DNA of 64,000 bases, taken from positions 248,001 through 312,000 of the forward strand of contig WGNL01000019.1 of the NCBI GenBank assembly GCA_016124585.1, given 5' to 3'. Shown piece by piece: positions 17,679 to 27,131 of this stretch. The stretch comes from Bacteroidota bacterium. GTDB lineage: Bacteria > Bacteroidota > Bacteroidia > Chitinophagales > Saprospiraceae. The position numbers and the translations under genes were made by a program. Numbering within the stretch: position 1 is the first letter of the stretch; each line of letters begins with the position of its first letter. The notes beneath the pieces were generated by a model. The model ran no database searches and was not told where the DNA came from. It saw only the letters and a list, made by a program, of their open reading frames with translations.

Positions 17679-18548
17679 TCAAGCCCCCAAGTAGTGCTTC
17701 AACAGTTTGCTGCGGTTGGCACTGCGGAGCTTGTTGATGGCCTTGTCTTTGATTTGGCGAACCCGCTCACGAGTCAAGCCGAACTTATCGCCAATATCCT
17801 CAAGCGACATTGGGTGCTCCACTCCAATTCCAAAATACAGCTTGATCACGTCCATTTGGCGATCGGTGAGTGTGCTGAGTGACCGCTCAATTTCCGTGCG
17901 CAGGGATTCCGTATATTCCAAATCCTGGTCGGTCTTCGGTGAGTGGATGTTTTCTAGCACATCAAGCAGCGAATTATCCTCGCCATCCACAAAAGGAGCA
18001 TCCATGCTCACGTGGCGGGCAGCAACACCAAGTGTAGTTTCTACCTCTTCGGTAGGTATTTCCAAAAGGGTAGCCAATTCTTCAGCAGAGGGCTCCCGCT
18101 CATAGTTTTGTTCCAGCTCAGAGAACGCTTTATTGATTTTGTTCAGAGAGCCTACTTTGTTCAAAGGAAGACGGACAATACGGCTCTGCTCCGCCAAAGC
18201 TTGAAGGATACTTTGGCGAATCCACCAAACAGCGTAGGAAATGAACTTAAATCCACGGGTCTCGTCAAAACGCTGGGCAGCTTTGATGAGGCCAAGGTTG
18301 CCCTCATTGATAAGGTCGCTGAGCGAAAGTCCTTGATTTTGATACTGCTTCGCAACGGAAACCACGAAGCGCAGGTTAGCTTTTGTAAGTTTTTCTAGGG
18401 CAGTTTGGTCGCCTTGCTTAATGCGCTTGGCCAAATCCACTTCTTCCTCCGGTGTTAGCAGGTCCACTTTTCCGATTTCCTGCAAGTATTTTTCAAGAGA
18501 TTGGCTCTCCCGGTTCGTAATTGACTTTGTAATTTTTAACTGTCTCAT
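17679..18548 (-). CDS. rpoD: Primary RNA polymerase sigma factor (RpoD/SigA)
   Basis: 289 residues, short as in all Bacteroidota, whose primary sigma almost lacks region 1.1. Region 1.2: [27 protein letters not shown]. Regions 2.1-2.4: [58 protein letters not shown]. Region 3: [20 protein letters not shown]. Region 4.2 helix-turn-helix: [28 protein letters not shown]. It directs recognition of the TTTG/TAnnTTTG promoters found throughout this window. A strong -7 element lies about 200 bp upstream, implying a long leader. Confidence 0.96.
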   Translation of the reverse strand: MRQLKITKSITNRESQSLEKYLQEIGKVDLLTPEEEVDLAKRIKQGDQTALEKLTKANLRFVVSVAKQYQNQGLSLSDLINEGNLGLIKAAQRFDETRGFKFISYAVWWIRQSILQALAEQSRIVRLPLNKVGSLNKINKAFSELEQNYEREPSAEELATLLEIPTEEVETTLGVAARHVSMDAPFVDGEDNSLLDVLENIHSPKTDQDLEYTESLRTEIERSLSTLTDRQMDVIKLYFGIGVEHPMSLEDIGDKFGLTRERVRQIKDKAINKLRSANRSKLLKHYLGA

Positions 18549-19209
18549 TAATCCGCTAAGATTTTGAAAAGGTTTAGTGTTTTCTTGTCAAGATTGGTTC
18601 AGGATAAAGCCAGAGAATAGTAAATTCTGTGAATCATAGTTTGTTCTTCATTATAAATTGTATAAAATAAAATATTGAACAGCTTGACTTTCAGAATGTT
18701 CTGTGCAAAAAATGCCGCATGGTCTAGGTTTGGGTAAAAACGCTGCAAAAATAACAGAATTGAACGAGCTTATCAACCAAAACAAATAGAAGTTAGTTTA
18801 TATCCCGACTTTCATCATATAGAAGCCGTTGATTTTTAAGCCCATCCAATTAGAAACTTCTATTTTTTTTATTGAAAAAAACTTCCAAAGCGATTATTTG
18901 CTCCTCAATCAGGGATTCAAGATGAATTTGATTCGATTTTTTTGAAAAATCAATATTTTCCTTTTTACTTGCGGCGTTTCTCGGAAAGCGGCAGCCAAAA
19001 GCCAAGACAGGCAACATCAAATTCTGTCAGCAAAGCGGTTCCATTTTCTTATTTTTCAACCAAGTGTTAACGGCAGTTATGGTAAAACCTTCGCTGCCAT
19101 TTACCAAATAACTTGTGAGCGAAATGGCTATACTTTGTCACAAAGCGTTGAACATCAACGATTTGAAACAAAACTATAGCGGACTTTCGCACAAAAACAA
19201 TCCAGCTGT
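18549..19209. other. 661-bp divergent spacer: long rpoD leader and upstream region
   Basis: No credible gene. It holds the rpoD promoter (18746-18776) and a predicted leader of about 190 nt. An 11-bp inverted repeat, AAATAGAAGTT (18784-18794) and AACTTCTATTT (18855-18865), lies just upstream of the promoter; its right arm runs into a T tract and could be a + strand terminator or an sRNA end. The rest is AT-rich with no other structure seen. Confidence 0.45.
18746..18776 (-). promoter_or_regulatory. rpoD promoter
   Basis: Minus strand TTGA (18776-18773), 19-bp spacer and TATTTTTG (18753-18746) match the Bacteroidota promoter pattern with one change in the -33 element. It is about 200 bp from the rpoD ATG. 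Confidence 0.5.
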
Positions 19210-19599
19210 ATGAAGCGAGTAAAGATTACACTGGAATTTATACTCAAGGCATCACCCACCTTGTTGTATCAATTTTTCACCTCACCTTCTGAGCTTATCC
19301 GCTGGTTTTGCGATGATATTGAAGTTACTGGTGAGACGCTTTACGTTTTCAGTTGGGGCGGCTATCCTGAGGCTGCCCGCCTTACCGAAGACATTGAGGA
19401 TGAAGTCGTTCATTTTGAATGGTTGGATGACGACCGGGAAGGAGAATACTTGGAGTACAGAATTTCCCAGTCCCCCGTCACGAGTGAGACCATCTTGGAG
19501 GTCACCGATTTTTGTGATGAAGACGAAGTCAAAGAGCAAAAAGCACTTTGGGAATCTCAAATCAAGGCACTGAAAAAAGAAACTGGAAGCGGGAATTGA
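19210..19599 (+). CDS. START-like (SRPBCC/AHSA1-type) domain protein
   Basis: 129 residues. The pattern KITLEFILKASPTLLYQFFTSPSELIRWFCDDIEV followed by FSWGGYPEAARLTEDIEDEVVHFEWLDDDREGEYLEYRI and a final helix (DEVKEQKALWESQIKALKK) matches the helix-grip fold with a ligand cavity. Very acidic. The family includes Hsp90 co-chaperone-like Aha1 relatives and small-ligand binders; no specific ligand can be proposed. The DNA nuclease gene starts 53 bp downstream on the same strand and may be co-transcribed. Confidence 0.8.
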   Translation: MKRVKITLEFILKASPTLLYQFFTSPSELIRWFCDDIEVTGETLYVFSWGGYPEAARLTEDIEDEVVHFEWLDDDREGEYLEYRISQSPVTSETILEVTDFCDEDEVKEQKALWESQIKALKKETGSGN

Positions 19600-19652
19600 T
19601 TTTCTAGCCTACCATTTTTGATTGCTACCCAAACCCCATTTTCTGCGTACGT

Positions 19653-22439
19653 TTGCCCAAAACAAACCACGCAGTGAAACTCATCTTCGGTCTCCAACTC
19701 GACAACCAGACTCTGCCTGCGCCCCAAACGCTGGCAGGCGAACATTACGTAGGCCCTAATGGCTTGTTGACGCTTTTCGAAACTTGGTACGGGCTTGGTG
19801 GTCACCCAAATGATATTGATTATCTACGTATCGAGCAATATCGACAAGCATTACTGGAAAATCTTGCAAACACCACCACCCCACCTTTTTTCCTTAAATC
19901 GTTTGAGGCTGACCCCTTCACTACTGCCGCCGACGTTTGCGAGCGCCGGGATGAATTGCTACTGGCAGGCTGGGATTTTGAAAAAAATGCTGAAACGCCG
20001 CCGCGTCTGGCCACGATAGCGGATATCGAGGCCAGCTTTCAGCATTCCAACCCCGATGGCTTGCCGCTTACCCCAGGTTTTGCAGATAGGTTCCATGCAA
20101 TTTTATCTGCCGCTGAAAAGCATCCAGCTCCCATCACAGAAATTTGGGTAAATGAACCTTCTAAGTTGATGCCCCGCCATTTCCAGCGTTTTTTTGAAAT
20201 ATTGACCAAAACGAATAGCGTCGAAATCCAAGAATTGGAAATACCAGTCCCAGCGTTTTCGGAAGCGACCGATTTGCAAAAATTTCAACAGCATTTTCTT
20301 TTCCCCGAAAAAAAAACAAAAGAAAAACTCTGCAACGATGGCACTTTGCTCTTGCTGAAAGCCCGACGTGCTAGCGAAGCGGCCGCTTGGCTGGCACAAT
20401 TGGTCAAGCTGAATTTCTCCAATACCCCACCGCCTGAACTCCCCAATTTTTTAATTTCTGAAAAGTCACGAAGCCTCGACATGGCCCTCATTCAGGAAGG
20501 GCAGCCAAGTCTCGGCATCCAAAGCACTTCCTTGGCCAGGCCGACATTGCAAGTGCTAAAGTTGGTAACCGCCTTCCTTTGGGAACCCGTAAACCCCTTT
20601 CATATTCTCGAATTTGTGTCCTTGGCTGTAAAGCCGCTAGCCGACGATTTGGCCACACTCATCGCCAACCAAGTGGCCGCCAAGCCAGGCTTGCAAGGCG
20701 AGGGCTGGTATGCCATGATCAATCGTTATTTTGAAGAACTTGCGGAAAGTCAACCTCCTGCAATGGTGAATGACCAGCGAAAGCAGTATAATTTTTGGTT
20801 CGAACGGCGGCGCTACGACTTGGGGCGCAAAGTACCCAAAGGGGAAGTGACCACTATTTTTGATTACCTACGGCAATGGGCCGTGGAGGCGTTCGAGGAC
20901 GGAGGTGGGCGAAACCACTCGCTCATCGTGCTGAGCCAGCAAGCAAAAAGGGTATCGGAATTGCTGAACGCCCTACCCGAGCAAGAATTGACGCATTTGG
21001 AATTGGAGCGAATCGTTCGGGCAATTTATGAACCATCCCCAGTGGTCTTGCAAGCCCAAGAGGCAGGCAGCTTGCCCTATGTGCAACACCCTGGAGCGTT
21101 CATCGGAGCTGTGAAAGAGGTTTGGTGGTACAATTTTGTGCAACAAGAGCCCCCGCATTTTTTTTCAAAATGGTCAAAAAAGGAGCGTGCTTGGCTTGCG
21201 GAAAGCAGCGTTTTGCTGGACACCCCAACCCAAGAAAATGCCCGACAACTTTGGCAGCAGTCCCGCCCGATACTAGCTGCCACGAACCGGCTACTGTTAG
21301 TACTACCCGAATCGGTGGATGGCACACCAGCTAACCCGCACCCGCTTTTCGGCGACTTGCAAGCCGCATTTTCCAATTTGGAAGTAATTGAACAGCAAGT
21401 AGTCAACGAAGCATCTGCATTTGCGAAGCATTTTACCCTCCCAAAATACGAGGCGGTAACCTGGCGGCAACTTGGTCGGCCAGCACCGTTTTTAAAGATA
21501 AACCCTCGGGGGAACATGCAGCGGGAACAGGAATCGCTGACCAGCCTTGAAACCCTATTTTACTACCCATACCAATGGTTTTTCAAATACAAAATCCGGT
21601 TGAACAAGTCAAGCATTCTGAGTGTGGTGCCTGACAACACGCTGATGGGAAACCTTGCGCACCGAGTTTTTGAAAAGCTTTTGAAGGAAGATATTCAGGT
21701 CATGAGCAAGGCAGAAGTGGAAGGCCGGGTGGAGCAAGAGAGCCACCGATTGTTGGTGCGGGAGGGTGCAGTGCTGCTGATGTACGGCCGTGAACCAGAC
21801 CGTGTGGCTTTTGTAAATAAACTGAAATTTGCAGCTTGGAGCCTAGTGACGCATATCCGTGATAACAACTGGCGGGTTCAGGCGACAGAGCACCAACTTG
21901 ACGGAAAGTTTCCAAATGACACTGAGAATAGCCCGGCTGTGAGGGGCATTGCCGACTTGGTGTTGGAGCGGGTGGACAGTGCAACTGGGGCTATTGAACG
22001 GGCAGTAATTGATATTAAATGGCGAGGCAGCGGCTGGCGGGAATCAGTCATCCGAAATGGTGAAGACCTACAGCTAGTACTGTACGCAAGATTGATTTCA
22101 CCAGAAAATGAATGGGCACACACGGCCTATTTTATTGTAGAAAATGGCAGAATGTTGGCGAGGAATACGGGAGCATTCAAGCATATTTCACCTATTGCCC
22201 CAACTGCCGATCACCGGGAAGTAAACGAGGGCATTTTGACACAGATGCAAGCAACTTGGCATTGGCGCATGGCACAGTTGGAAAAAGGAATTATCGAAGT
22301 ACGCTGCCGGCAAACCCTTTCTGCCATTGAGGAAGTTTATGGCGAAGAACACGGAGCGGAAATGGGCAGCTTGTTGGAAATGAGAGGAGAAGATGCCAAA
22401 TATGATGATTATAGGGTGCTTATTAATTTGATTGATTAA
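19653..22439 (+). CDS. AddB-like PD-(D/E)XK nuclease protein
   Basis: 928 residues. The C-terminal 300 residues form a RecB-type nuclease: GNLAHRVFEKLL (the conserved His), GIADLVLER with Asp768, AVIDIKW with Asp787 and Lys789, and QLVLYARL with Gln807 and Tyr811. Together these are motifs I-III and QxxxY of the AddB/RecB/Cas4 group. The long N-terminal part looks like an inactivated helicase scaffold; no Walker A motif is visible. The four cysteines of the AddB iron-sulfur cluster are not evident. AddAB enzymes process double-strand breaks, but no UvrD-type AddA helicase is in the window. Annotated as nuclease with confidence; a recombination role is inference. Confidence 0.8.
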   Translation: MPKTNHAVKLIFGLQLDNQTLPAPQTLAGEHYVGPNGLLTLFETWYGLGGHPNDIDYLRIEQYRQALLENLANTTTPPFFLKSFEADPFTTAADVCERRDELLLAGWDFEKNAETPPRLATIADIEASFQHSNPDGLPLTPGFADRFHAILSAAEKHPAPITEIWVNEPSKLMPRHFQRFFEILTKTNSVEIQELEIPVPAFSEATDLQKFQQHFLFPEKKTKEKLCNDGTLLLLKARRASEAAAWLAQLVKLNFSNTPPPELPNFLISEKSRSLDMALIQEGQPSLGIQSTSLARPTLQVLKLVTAFLWEPVNPFHILEFVSLAVKPLADDLATLIANQVAAKPGLQGEGWYAMINRYFEELAESQPPAMVNDQRKQYNFWFERRRYDLGRKVPKGEVTTIFDYLRQWAVEAFEDGGGRNHSLIVLSQQAKRVSELLNALPEQELTHLELERIVRAIYEPSPVVLQAQEAGSLPYVQHPGAFIGAVKEVWWYNFVQQEPPHFFSKWSKKERAWLAESSVLLDTPTQENARQLWQQSRPILAATNRLLLVLPESVDGTPANPHPLFGDLQAAFSNLEVIEQQVVNEASAFAKHFTLPKYEAVTWRQLGRPAPFLKINPRGNMQREQESLTSLETLFYYPYQWFFKYKIRLNKSSILSVVPDNTLMGNLAHRVFEKLLKEDIQVMSKAEVEGRVEQESHRLLVREGAVLLMYGREPDRVAFVNKLKFAAWSLVTHIRDNNWRVQATEHQLDGKFPNDTENSPAVRGIADLVLERVDSATGAIERAVIDIKWRGSGWRESVIRNGEDLQLVLYARLISPENEWAHTAYFIVENGRMLARNTGAFKHISPIAPTADHREVNEGILTQMQATWHWRMAQLEKGIIEVRCRQTLSAIEEVYGEEHGAEMGSLLEMRGEDAKYDDYRVLINLID

Positions 22440-22636
22440 ATGGAGTCAAGCCAGACAACTAGCCACTAATGGTCTATGAATTTTGGAGCTTGAAAAAAAT
22501 TGGAGTCAGTTTTTGCCCAAAATGTTTTGAAAAAAATCATCTTTGTTAGGTGTGACCTTGGCATCAAAAAACGTCGGAACCCTTGCTTTAAAACCTTGAT
22601 TCCAGGTAAAATTATTGGCAAGAACACAGACTAAAT

Positions 22637-23368
22637 ATGCAAAATCTCCATATACTTTTAGTAGAAGATGATGCCTCTGCGGCATTGGATGTAGAGATGT
22701 TATTAGACGAATTGGGAATAAAACTCTCTTGTAAAAAGGAGAATGCCGCTGACGCTTTAAACTATATTTATTCCGAGCAGCCTGACTTAATAATCATGGA
22801 CATCGAACTGCAAAGCGATAAATCAGGTCTTGATGTAGCAAAAGAGATTGTCCATCTGCGAATTCCCATTATTTTCACTACTTCTCACGAGGACAAGGCA
22901 CTCTTCGAAGCTTCCAAGTCGGTTAACTCCTTCGGCTATTTAGTCAAACCCTTTAATAAGATAAGCTTGCAAAGCACCTTGGAACAAGCTTTCAGCAAGC
23001 TGTGCCCAGCCGATGAACTGGTTGATTCGAGCCTAGGGGCAGCACTCCAAGACAAAGTGTTGGTAAAGCATGTCAACATCCTTTATCCCGTTAGCTTTGA
23101 TGAAATTCTCTATATCCAAGGTGAAGGAAATTATTGCTCCATACATACGCAAGCTCGTAAATATTTGCTGAAAATTTCCTTGCGAAAAATCCTAGAATCA
23201 ATGCCCTCCAACCAGTTTGCGCCCGTACACAAGAGCTTTATTGTTCATTTGGGCAAAGTGGAATCTGTGGATATTGGCAGCGGAAAGTTAACGGTGGGGA
23301 AAGAAGTGGTGCCATTGGGCCGGAATTTCAAAAATTCGTTTTTGGAAAGATTCAATATTCTTAAATAG
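22637..23368 (+). CDS. LytTR-family response regulator
   Basis: 243 residues. Receiver domain 1-120: acidic residues E10-D12, phospho-acceptor Asp55 in LIIMDIEL, and Lys104 in GYLVKPF. LytTR DNA-binding domain 140-243: VSFDEILYIQGEGNYCSIHT, RKYLLKISLRKILE, FAPVHKSFIVHLGKVESV, PLGRNFKNSFLERF. It is probably phosphorylated by a histidine kinase; the neighbouring Reg_prop kinase, encoded tail-to-tail with an 8-bp overlap of the two genes, is the obvious candidate partner. Targets unknown. Confidence 0.93.
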   Translation: MQNLHILLVEDDASAALDVEMLLDELGIKLSCKKENAADALNYIYSEQPDLIIMDIELQSDKSGLDVAKEIVHLRIPIIFTTSHEDKALFEASKSVNSFGYLVKPFNKISLQSTLEQAFSKLCPADELVDSSLGAALQDKVLVKHVNILYPVSFDEILYIQGEGNYCSIHTQARKYLLKISLRKILESMPSNQFAPVHKSFIVHLGKVESVDIGSGKLTVGKEVVPLGRNFKNSFLERFNILK

Positions 23369-26300
23369 GTGGTTGTTCGGACAAATGGAGCCGAATGCTG
23401 AAGGTGGCTCCACCACTTGTGTTGTTCTCCACATTGATAGTGCCTTGGTTGATTTCCACAAGTTCATGGCAGAGCACTAATCCAATGCCATTTCCCTTTT
23501 CACCGTTCGTGCCTTGCTCCCCAAATGCATTTTTTAGGTCAAAAATATGGGCCAGCATTTCAGGGTAAATACCTACACCCGTATCACAGACCTCTATCAC
23601 GCCAAATCCATTTTCGGCATAAACTGAAATATTTACTCGACCATTTTCAGGCGTGAATTTAATGGCGTTGTCCACCACATTCCGCACAACAGTTTGCACG
23701 CTGTTTTTATCAGCGATAATTACGGGGTTGCATACAATTTCACTAGCAAGTTCAACGCCCTTTGCCTCCGCAACATTTTTATAAAGCCCCACTACTTCCG
23801 TTACAAGTTCCCCAGCGAGCAGTGGTTCGGGGGAATGCGGAAACCTGCCTCCTTGTATCATGGACCATTTGAGCAGGTTGTCCAGGAGGTTCCGAACGTT
23901 GACGACTGAGTTCTCAACGGTTTCTCCCAATTGGTACACCTCTTCCAAACGGTTTTGTCGGATGAGAAATGCAACCTTACGTGCCAGCCCACCCAATGTC
24001 ACCAGTGGCGAGCGAAGGTCGTGGGCGATGATGCTATACATTCTATCTTTTGCTGATTGTGAAGCCGAAAGTTCCGTATTTTTTTTCACCAGCTCTTTGG
24101 TACGTTCTTCCACCAACAAAGCCAAACGCCTTTTCTCACGGCGCAACCACCGGATGCGCCAACGTACACTGAAAAAGGTCAAAAGACTGAAGCCAATAAT
24201 ACACAACAAGGCAAATTTCCAAGTTTTGAAAAACGGCTGAATAACACTGACAGGTATCACCAACTCATTCTCAGACCAATAGTTGCCGGCACCTTGGCCT
24301 CTTATCCTGAGCTTGAAATTACCATGTGGCAATGCGTTGAACCGGATAGTGTTGTCTTCCTGAAAAGTCCATTCGTTATCCAGACCTTCCAATTTCCATG
24401 CATAAAAATGCTTCTTGGCGCAAAAATCGAGCAGGGCAAAATCAAGGGTGAAGAATTTTTCCTCCGGTTGGATTACTATTTTGTTGGCTTCCTTGTAAGC
24501 CGATGTGCGGTCTTCAAGTTGGCCTCCATGCAACACTTGGTACTCAGTCACCATCATAGGGGCACTAAATTGGTTGGTTTTGATTTCGGCTGGATTGAAA
24601 GCAGTTATCCCATCCAATCCCCCTAAATAAAAAGTGCCATCGCTACCACGACAAAAAGAGGTGTTATTGAATTCTTCATGTGTGATGCCATCGGGTGTGA
24701 GAAAATTACTGACGAAACCCGTTTTTTTATTGAAACGCATGAGGCCATAGTTGCTGGGGAGCCAGAGGTAGCCAAGTCCATCATCCATCACGGCATAGAT
24801 GATACTATTTGAAAGTCCGTCAGGGGTGGTGAATTGCCTGGTCAACCCAGTTTTGCTATTCCAGCGGATAATGCCCCCACCTCTTGTTGCAAGCCAAAAC
24901 ACGCCATTTTCATCTTCCGAAAAATGATAAATATAGTTCTCGGGGAAATTGTTAAAGCGCTCAATAATGCCCTTCTCCCTATCCATTTTATAAAGGCCAG
25001 CATTGGTGGCAAGCATAATGTAATCTTGCTTTGGATAGAGATAAGTAAGCTCCAGCTTGGCTAGCTCCGAGAACCCATTTAATCGTTGATATGCCTGGAA
25101 TACTTGTTTTTCTTGGTCAAAAATGAATAGCCCGTGGCTTCGGCTTCCAATATAAATGTCGCCGGTATAAGGGTCCTCGAAAGGCCGTAAAAGCCCTTCT
25201 CCCTTCAGCATATTGGCTGTATGGAAATACTGCTTCTCGTTCCATTTCTCCATTGTGGTGCGTATCACCTCCTCGAAATGTTGACCAAACCAGATTGAGC
25301 GATCTTTGGTTTGCATCACTCCATAATGTATATCATCGGAAATTTTTTTACTGGCGTTTGTTTTGGGGTCAATTTGATAAATGCCATTATAGGTGCAGGC
25401 AAGCAAACTCCCATCCGTAAGTTCTGTTATTCCCCGCACACTGATATTCACGCCTGTTTCATTGTGCAATAGGCTTGTGAAATCATTTTTTTTCAGCTCG
25501 AACACATAAATGCCCATTCTACCAGAGACCCACACCTCGCCCTGTCTGCCAAAAAAAATACTCTTGCTGTTGATTTGAACATCAAAATCCTTAAAACTCG
25601 GTGCCTCCGCAAGTAACTTTCCGTCCTTCCCAAACACGAAGAGCCTATCTTGCAATAATAGCCAAATCCTTCCTTGACTATCTTCATTGATACTGACTGA
25701 CCAAAAATTACTATCTCTTAATTTTACAGTAAATGGCATATTCCCGTGGGTCAATTTCAGCAATTCTGGGCGCCCCCCATTATTAAGCTTCCAAACTTTA
25801 GGCTCGACTTCCAAATGGTTATTGACTACATGGGAATAACTTAAAAATAGGATGGAGGAATCAAGCCGATAACTGGCAGAGTAATGACCAACATCTGGGT
25901 AATCCTTCAACAACTTGCCACGCAGATCATACTCGCCCAAGTGATTTTCAACAGCGTAATACAGGCTGTTCGAGAAAGAAGGTACGGGATCCGCCTGCTG
26001 ATCGCCGTTGGAAAAGTCGGGAGCAATACCGAATGTATGCAAACTTGAATCGTAATGCAGCAAGGAATCTTGACCAAAAATTCCCCACACTTCTCCTTCA
26101 TGGGTGTTCTGTAAAATTTTCACCGGTTGCTTTGCAAAGCGAGGGTACAAATCTTCCAGTTTTACAATTCTTTCTTTGAAGGGATCGATAATATCTACTG
26201 CTCCATTGGTATTGTTTGCCCAGATTCTGCCATTAGAATCCTTGGCTAGATAGATCCTAGATTCAGAGCGCAAACCACTGTTATTGGCATTGAAATTCTT

Positions 26301-26510
26301 GAAGTTGCGACCATCAAAACGAGAAACGCCGAAATCACTTCCCAGCCAGATAAAACCTTGGTTATCTTGTACGACGTTTGTCAAAAACCGGGATGCCAAT
26401 CCATCTTCCACCGAAAAATACCTATACTTAAAGGTGTAGTGTTGTGCCGCTAAACCACTGACTATCAGCAGGGTGAAGAGTATGCTCAAGCTTGGCGGCA
26501 ATAATCGCAT
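23361..26510 (-). CDS. Reg_prop/Y_Y_Y sensor histidine kinase
   Basis: 1049 residues. A signal sequence (about 1-22) leads into two seven-bladed Reg_prop propellers (about 25-640; repeats such as DNQGFIWLGSDFGVSRFDG, DENGVFWLATRGGGIIRW, DDGLGYLWLPSNYGLMRF). A Y_Y_Y domain follows (about 660-745; FLFxWKLEGLDNEW-type segment), then one membrane helix (WKFALLCIIGFSLLTFFSV, about 755-775) and a coiled coil. The kinase core has HisKA with His830 in SIIAHDLRSP, the N box Asn948 (VVDNAIKF) and the G1 box DTGVGI (976-981). Unlike the common hybrid form in Bacteroidota it has no receiver or AraC domain. Periplasmic sensing of a polymer or saccharide is usual for the class; the ligand here is unknown. 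Confidence 0.92.
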   Translation of the reverse strand: MRLLPPSLSILFTLLIVSGLAAQHYTFKYRYFSVEDGLASRFLTNVVQDNQGFIWLGSDFGVSRFDGRNFKNFNANNSGLRSESRIYLAKDSNGRIWANNTNGAVDIIDPFKERIVKLEDLYPRFAKQPVKILQNTHEGEVWGIFGQDSLLHYDSSLHTFGIAPDFSNGDQQADPVPSFSNSLYYAVENHLGEYDLRGKLLKDYPDVGHYSASYRLDSSILFLSYSHVVNNHLEVEPKVWKLNNGGRPELLKLTHGNMPFTVKLRDSNFWSVSINEDSQGRIWLLLQDRLFVFGKDGKLLAEAPSFKDFDVQINSKSIFFGRQGEVWVSGRMGIYVFELKKNDFTSLLHNETGVNISVRGITELTDGSLLACTYNGIYQIDPKTNASKKISDDIHYGVMQTKDRSIWFGQHFEEVIRTTMEKWNEKQYFHTANMLKGEGLLRPFEDPYTGDIYIGSRSHGLFIFDQEKQVFQAYQRLNGFSELAKLELTYLYPKQDYIMLATNAGLYKMDREKGIIERFNNFPENYIYHFSEDENGVFWLATRGGGIIRWNSKTGLTRQFTTPDGLSNSIIYAVMDDGLGYLWLPSNYGLMRFNKKTGFVSNFLTPDGITHEEFNNTSFCRGSDGTFYLGGLDGITAFNPAEIKTNQFSAPMMVTEYQVLHGGQLEDRTSAYKEANKIVIQPEEKFFTLDFALLDFCAKKHFYAWKLEGLDNEWTFQEDNTIRFNALPHGNFKLRIRGQGAGNYWSENELVIPVSVIQPFFKTWKFALLCIIGFSLLTFFSVRWRIRWLRREKRRLALLVEERTKELVKKNTELSASQSAKDRMYSIIAHDLRSPLVTLGGLARKVAFLIRQNRLEEVYQLGETVENSVVNVRNLLDNLLKWSMIQGGRFPHSPEPLLAGELVTEVVGLYKNVAEAKGVELASEIVCNPVIIADKNSVQTVVRNVVDNAIKFTPENGRVNISVYAENGFGVIEVCDTGVGIYPEMLAHIFDLKNAFGEQGTNGEKGNGIGLVLCHELVEINQGTINVENNTSGGATFSIRLHLSEQPPI

Positions 26511-27131
26511 GATAAAATAAGCGCTCTAATTTTAGGAAACCGGGTAAATATAGTCAGCCTTCGAATATGATGGTTGGCAAGTGGAGTCTATCAAATAAAT
26601 ACTATACAAATTCCCCAAAACAAAGAACGCCGACAAGTGTCGGCGCCCAACTCCAATCGAATCGGTCAAAAAAAAGTTTTAAGTGTTTCCGTAAAAATCT
26701 CTTTTATGCTAGTGCTTTACAGTCTATCTCCCCGCTAATATTTGGCAGGAGAACCAAGCTTTTGTAAAAAGCAGGACAAATCTGAACAAAAAAAACAGGG
26801 CAGCTTAATGTAGTTGATAAACTGCAAAATAGAGGTGACAACTCGCAAGAACATAGAACACATGGTTTTCATACCAATCAACATGAATAGCAACAGGCTT
26901 GCTTTTATTACAGGTTAGAAGCGGTTTGGAAGTATTTTGAGCAGCATCCGAATTTGGAGTACCACAAAATTTTCTTCCTCCAAAAACATCTGCTAACTTA
27001 GCGTTACCAATTCGGACATCTTACCTAAAGCCTAGCCACCACACATCCGTTGGGTTTTGGCAATTTACAATTTTACAAATCAAATACAGTCGGGGCTCCC
27101 CCTGCCTTTTTCATCATCAAAAACTCGAACT
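26511..27131. other. 621-bp spacer upstream of the HYR-repeat protein
   Basis: No credible gene. A small GC-rich hairpin CGCCGAC-AAGT-GTCGGCG lies at 26628-26645 without a T run. The region must contain promoters for the minus-strand kinase and the + strand HYR gene, but no strong TAnnTTTG element was found for either. Confidence 0.45.
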
